Assembly: GCA_900550695.1 (NCBI GenBank)
Contig: URTF01000017.1
Location: 1-32,694 of the forward strand
Direction of reading: 5' to 3'
Length of the DNA: 32,694 bases
Source: an uncultured Ruminococcus sp.
Lineage (GTDB): Bacteria > Bacillota > Clostridia > Oscillospirales > Ruminococcaceae
Of this stretch, positions 31,154-32,694 are shown in pieces (positions within the stretch are counted from its first letter, which is position 1; each line of letters begins with the position of its first letter). The translations under genes were made by a program, and so were the position numbers. A model generated the notes under the pieces. The model was not told where the DNA came from. It worked only from the letters and a program-made list of their open reading frames with translations, and did not search any database.

Positions 31154-31221
31154 GGGCTTTTGGTAATTTTTTTAAGAAAGTGTGATTTTAAAAAGCAAGA
31201 TAAAAAGAAGTTTACGTCCAC

Positions 31222-31300
31222 GCTTTTTAAAGGGTGGTGGGTGTCCAGAGGGCAAAGCCCTTGGTCGCTCTCCGCAGAGAGCGAAACTCCCTAAACTAAC
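31222..31300. repeat. REP-like intergenic palindromic repeat
   Basis: Begins TTTTTAAAGGGTGGTGGG and contains two hairpins, GGGC-AAA-GCCC and TCGCTCTC-CGCA-GAGAGCGA, ending in ACTCCCT. This layout is, from memory, a common intergenic repeat in Ruminococcus-like genomes. No coding content. Confidence 0.55.
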
Positions 31301-31344
31301 AGCATAATGTCAGTTACAATAATGAAATCACTAACAAATCAAAA

Positions 31345-31420
31345 GGCGCAATTCACACGAAAAAGGGTAACCGCAATATGATAAGCCAAGTTTCGTAAAC
31401 TAAAAAATGTGAATTGCGCC
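31345..31420. repeat. Inverted-repeat unit with 13-bp perfect arms
   Basis: GGCGCAATTCACA (31345-31357) and its exact complement (31408-31420) enclose 50 bp without a gene. Possible small hairpin RNA or non-autonomous element. Confidence 0.55.
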
Positions 31421-31540
31421 AATTCTATTTTCCTAAACTAAACTATCCTCGGCGTAAAATGCGCAGAGCGAAGCGATAAGCATTTTAAGCCGACAACGTT
31501 TGAACGGCTATGGAATATGAACCCAAAACGGAATTTTAAC

Positions 31541-31562
31541 GTAGGGGCGGATTCCATATCCG
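31541..31562. repeat. Short dispersed repeat, copy 1
   Basis: GTAGGGGCGGATTC followed by CATATCCG; it matches the reverse complement of 32353-32378 with one substitution in the core by eye. Truncated relatives occur near 28434 and 28570. Confidence 0.55.
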
Positions 31563-31657
31563 ACCGTTTTCACGCAAACGGCAGTCGTAAATATATTCCT
31601 TGACCCCACAGCCAAATGCCCTGTTGCATTATTGAAAGACTGCAAAAAAATTTATGA

Positions 31658-31686
31658 TTGACAACTACGAGAAATTTGTATATAAT
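31658..31686 (+). promoter_or_regulatory. Perfect-consensus promoter of a short transcript
   Basis: TTGACA (31658-31663), 17 bp, TATAAT (31681-31686), both perfect. A strong terminator follows about 40 nt after the predicted start. Confidence 0.75.
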
Positions 31687-31692
31687 GATGAT

Positions 31693-31762
31693 GCTGACCA
31701 AAAAACATGATCTGATTATGTTTCAACCCGAGTAATGTACGCATTGCTCGGGTTTGTTTTTT
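31693..31762 (+). ncRNA. Putative ~70-nt small RNA
   Basis: A perfect promoter at 31658-31686 and a strong intrinsic terminator at 31725-31762 define a transcript of about 70 nt, starting near 31693. It contains a frame of 14-15 codons (MLTKKHDLIMFQPE) that starts almost at the 5' end with no ribosome site and stops inside the terminator stem, so a leaderless peptide is possible but unsupported. The next gene has its own promoter, so this is not needed as its leader. No known RNA family recognised. Confidence 0.45.
31725..31762 (+). terminator. Strong intrinsic terminator
   Basis: Stem AACCCGAGTAATG with CATTGCTCGGGTT around a TACG loop (one mismatch), then TGTTTTTT. Confidence 0.88.
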
Positions 31763-31787
31763 ATAAAAAATTTTTTAAACAGTCTCA

Positions 31788-31816
31788 TTGCATTGCCATA
31801 AGAACAGCGTTATAAT
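31788..31816 (+). promoter_or_regulatory. Promoter of the MGMT-like gene
   Basis: TTGCAT (31788-31793), 17 bp, TATAAT (31811-31816). Confidence 0.65.
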
Positions 31817-31844
31817 TAGAAAAAACACATTGGAGGTATTAAAA

Positions 31845-32333
31845 ATGGCAGGCGAAGAAAAGAAAGATTTTAATGCAATGTTACACGACAGCAAGGATAT
31901 GCCGAAATTCAAGATCATCACCGATGATGCAAGCATTGAAAAATATGGCGGAAACAGAATGTATTTTGCTCCGCCTATCGACTATGATACAATTATGAGA
32001 AAAGTTCCGTTCGGCAAAGTTATTACAGTGGGAGAGATAAGGGAATATTTTGCCCGAAAATCGGGTGCAGACTTTACAGAGCCTATCACGGCAGGGATAT
32101 TCGTGTCCATCGCAGCATGGGCGAGCTATCAGCGCACCGAGGATAATACTCCATATTGGCGCACCCTCAAAGCCAACGGCGAGCTGAATGAGAAATATCC
32201 CGAGGGCATTGAAAAGCAGAAAGAACTGCTTGAAAAAGAGGGTCACACCATTATCCAAAAAGGCAGGAAGAATATCCGTTATTATGTCAAGGACTATGAA
32301 AAATTTCTTTTTGTTCCCGATGAAACTATATAA
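31845..32333 (+). CDS. MGMT/ATL-like DNA-binding protein lacking the catalytic cysteine
   Basis: 162 residues from the ATG at 31845, with GGAGG 8 nt upstream. The middle and C-terminal part follows the DNA-binding domain of O6-alkylguanine-DNA alkyltransferases: YDTIMRKVPFGKVITVGEI (~46-64) matches the 'iPyGkv.TYgela' helix-turn-helix start, and GELNEKYPEGIEKQKELLEKEG (~113-134) matches the end of the domain. Where active enzymes have PCHR this protein has PYWR (~104-107), so the acceptor Cys is absent, as in alkyltransferase-like (ATL) proteins that flag alkylated bases for other repair enzymes. It has an insertion (FARKSGADFTEPIT) compared with the classical domain. Role in damage recognition is inferred. 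Monocistronic. Confidence 0.75.
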   Translation: MAGEEKKDFNAMLHDSKDMPKFKIITDDASIEKYGGNRMYFAPPIDYDTIMRKVPFGKVITVGEIREYFARKSGADFTEPITAGIFVSIAAWASYQRTEDNTPYWRTLKANGELNEKYPEGIEKQKELLEKEGHTIIQKGRKNIRYYVKDYEKFLFVPDETI

Positions 32334-32352
32334 TATTTTTCGCAAACTAAAT

Positions 32353-32378
32353 CGGGCGGATATAGAATCCGCCCCTAC
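32353..32378. repeat. Short dispersed palindromic repeat, copy 2
   Basis: CGGGCGGATATAG followed by AATCCGCCCCTAC. It is itself a hairpin (GGGCGGAT / ATCCGCCC) and matches the reverse complement of 31541-31562. It may act as a weak terminator for the MGMT-like gene. Confidence 0.6.
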
Positions 32379-32440
32379 AATTGACACTTTCCATATTAAA
32401 TAAAAGTCGGCGAAATATTCACCGACCAAATTCAAAATAT

Positions 32441-32477
32441 AAAAAGAAAACGCCGGGACTATTGCCCTGACGCTTTT
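32441..32477 (-). terminator. Terminator of tRNA-like gene copy 1
   Basis: Minus strand: AAAAGCGTCAGGGC-AATA-GTCCCGGCGTTTT, a long stem with one bulge and one mismatch, then CTTTTT. Confidence 0.75.
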
Positions 32478-32481
32478 GATG

Positions 32482-32571
32482 CGGAGCAGATCACGAGGCT
32501 CGAACTCGCCATTTCGTCAGAAATTCTCCACACTTGGCAAGGCGGCGCTCTGCCGGTAGGAGTAAATCCGC
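32482..32571 (-). tRNA. tRNA-like gene, Gly(GCC)-type with long variable arm; possibly degenerate
   Basis: Read on the minus strand. Acceptor GCGGATT pairs with GATCTGC over 7 bp (two G-U), then U73 and CCG. A 3-bp D stem CTC/GAG encloses a loop with GG. The T arm is excellent: GCGAG-TTCGAGC-CTCGT. The anticodon loop reads TTGCCAA (GCC, glycine, in agreement with U73), but the anticodon stem pairs in only 4 of 5 positions and needs an 8-nt loop. Between it and the T arm is a class-II-like variable arm (ATTTC-TGAC-GAAAT), which glycine tRNAs normally lack. The end is CCG where copy 2 has CCA. It lacks its own promoter. It could be a pseudo-tRNA or a specialised tRNA. Confidence 0.55.
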
Positions 32572-32590
32572 TTACCGATTTAGTCAATAT

Positions 32591-32628
32591 AAAAAAGAAA
32601 ACGCCAGGACTATTGCCCTGACGCTTTT
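32591..32628 (-). terminator. Terminator of tRNA-like gene copy 2
   Basis: Minus strand: AAAAGCGTCAGGGC-AATA-GTCCTGGCGTTTT, 13 bp with one bulged G, followed by CTTTTTT. Confidence 0.82.
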
Positions 32629-32632
32629 GATG

Positions 32633-32694
32633 TGGAGCGGATCACGAGGCTCGAACTCGCCATTTCGTCAGAAATTCTCCACACTTGGCAAGGC
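32633..32694 (-). tRNA. tRNA-like gene copy 2, 5' part beyond the window
   Basis: The same T arm, variable arm and anticodon-loop sequence as copy 1. Its acceptor 3' side is GATCCGC, then U73 and an encoded CCA, so it is the more canonical copy. The acceptor 5' half and D arm lie outside the window. Its terminator is also better paired than that of copy 1. Confidence 0.55.

Larger units (their letters stand above)
32441..32694. repeat. Tandem direct repeat, 151-bp period
   Basis: The sequence from 32447 recurs from 32598 with 3 differences over the 97 bp that can be compared before the window ends. Each unit contains one tRNA-like gene and one terminator on the minus strand. Confidence 0.9.

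Noticed and set aside
32353..32378. Strong terminator of the MGMT-like gene
   Set aside because: The hairpin is stable but not followed by a T-run and is shared with 31541-31562, so it is better described as a dispersed repeat.

Overview
The window looks like a chromosomal segment of a gut or rumen Clostridia bacterium of the Ruminococcus / Oscillospiraceae type. This is inferred from several signs: strong Gram-positive Shine-Dalgarno sites (AAGGAGG), many consensus sigma-A promoters (TTGACA-17-TATAAT), secreted proteins that join leucine-rich repeats to an EF-hand-like 'NFPNDTFR' module, DUF4349 and DUF6472 family genes, and AT-rich intergenic DNA full of small palindromic repeats.

Layout. 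1-2,200: a stand-alone PD-(D/E)XK nuclease-like gene (probably truncated) and a FabG-like short-chain dehydrogenase, both on the minus strand. 2,300-19,950: two giant secreted proteins on the minus strand (2,773 and 2,365 residues) flanking a sodium-dependent NSS-family transporter. The giants are paralogs. Each has a signal peptide, carbohydrate-binding-like beta modules, a leucine-rich repeat region and then the same five blocks (A-E) in the same order and spacing. They also share a near-identical ribosome-binding leader and the same promoter type (TTGAAA-17-TATAAT). Neither has a recognisable wall or membrane anchor. 20,300-21,600: divergent promoters, a doubtful small ORF, a low-molecular-weight tyrosine phosphatase and an overlapping Cys-rich DUF6472 gene. 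21,670-25,750: membrane proteins and two lipoproteins (one LRR-like, one DUF4349), with a decayed gene between them. 25,900-28,360: an Sfp-type phosphopantetheinyl transferase, a small membrane protein behind a perfect promoter with an operator-like palindrome, and a DUF3810 membrane protein with an HEFAH motif. 28,630-31,150: a NatAB-like ABC exporter operon with a third small membrane protein. 31,150-32,334: a repeat-rich spacer, a possible ~70-nt RNA and an MGMT/ATL-like protein. 32,440-end: tandem tRNA-like genes with their own terminators.

The clearest unusual signals are: (1) the pair of giant co-linear paralogs; (2) a ~100-bp hairpin MITE present twice, each copy flanked by a TAA duplication, one in the transporter's leader and one exactly at a stop codon; (3) a 295-bp element whose 17-bp perfect terminal inverted repeats supply the stop codons of both convergent neighbours; (4) tandem glycine-type tRNA-like genes with a class-II-like long variable arm and a poorly pairing anticodon stem; (5) a perfect promoter followed 40 nt later by a strong terminator. 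All functional names are from reading sequence motifs; no database search was possible.
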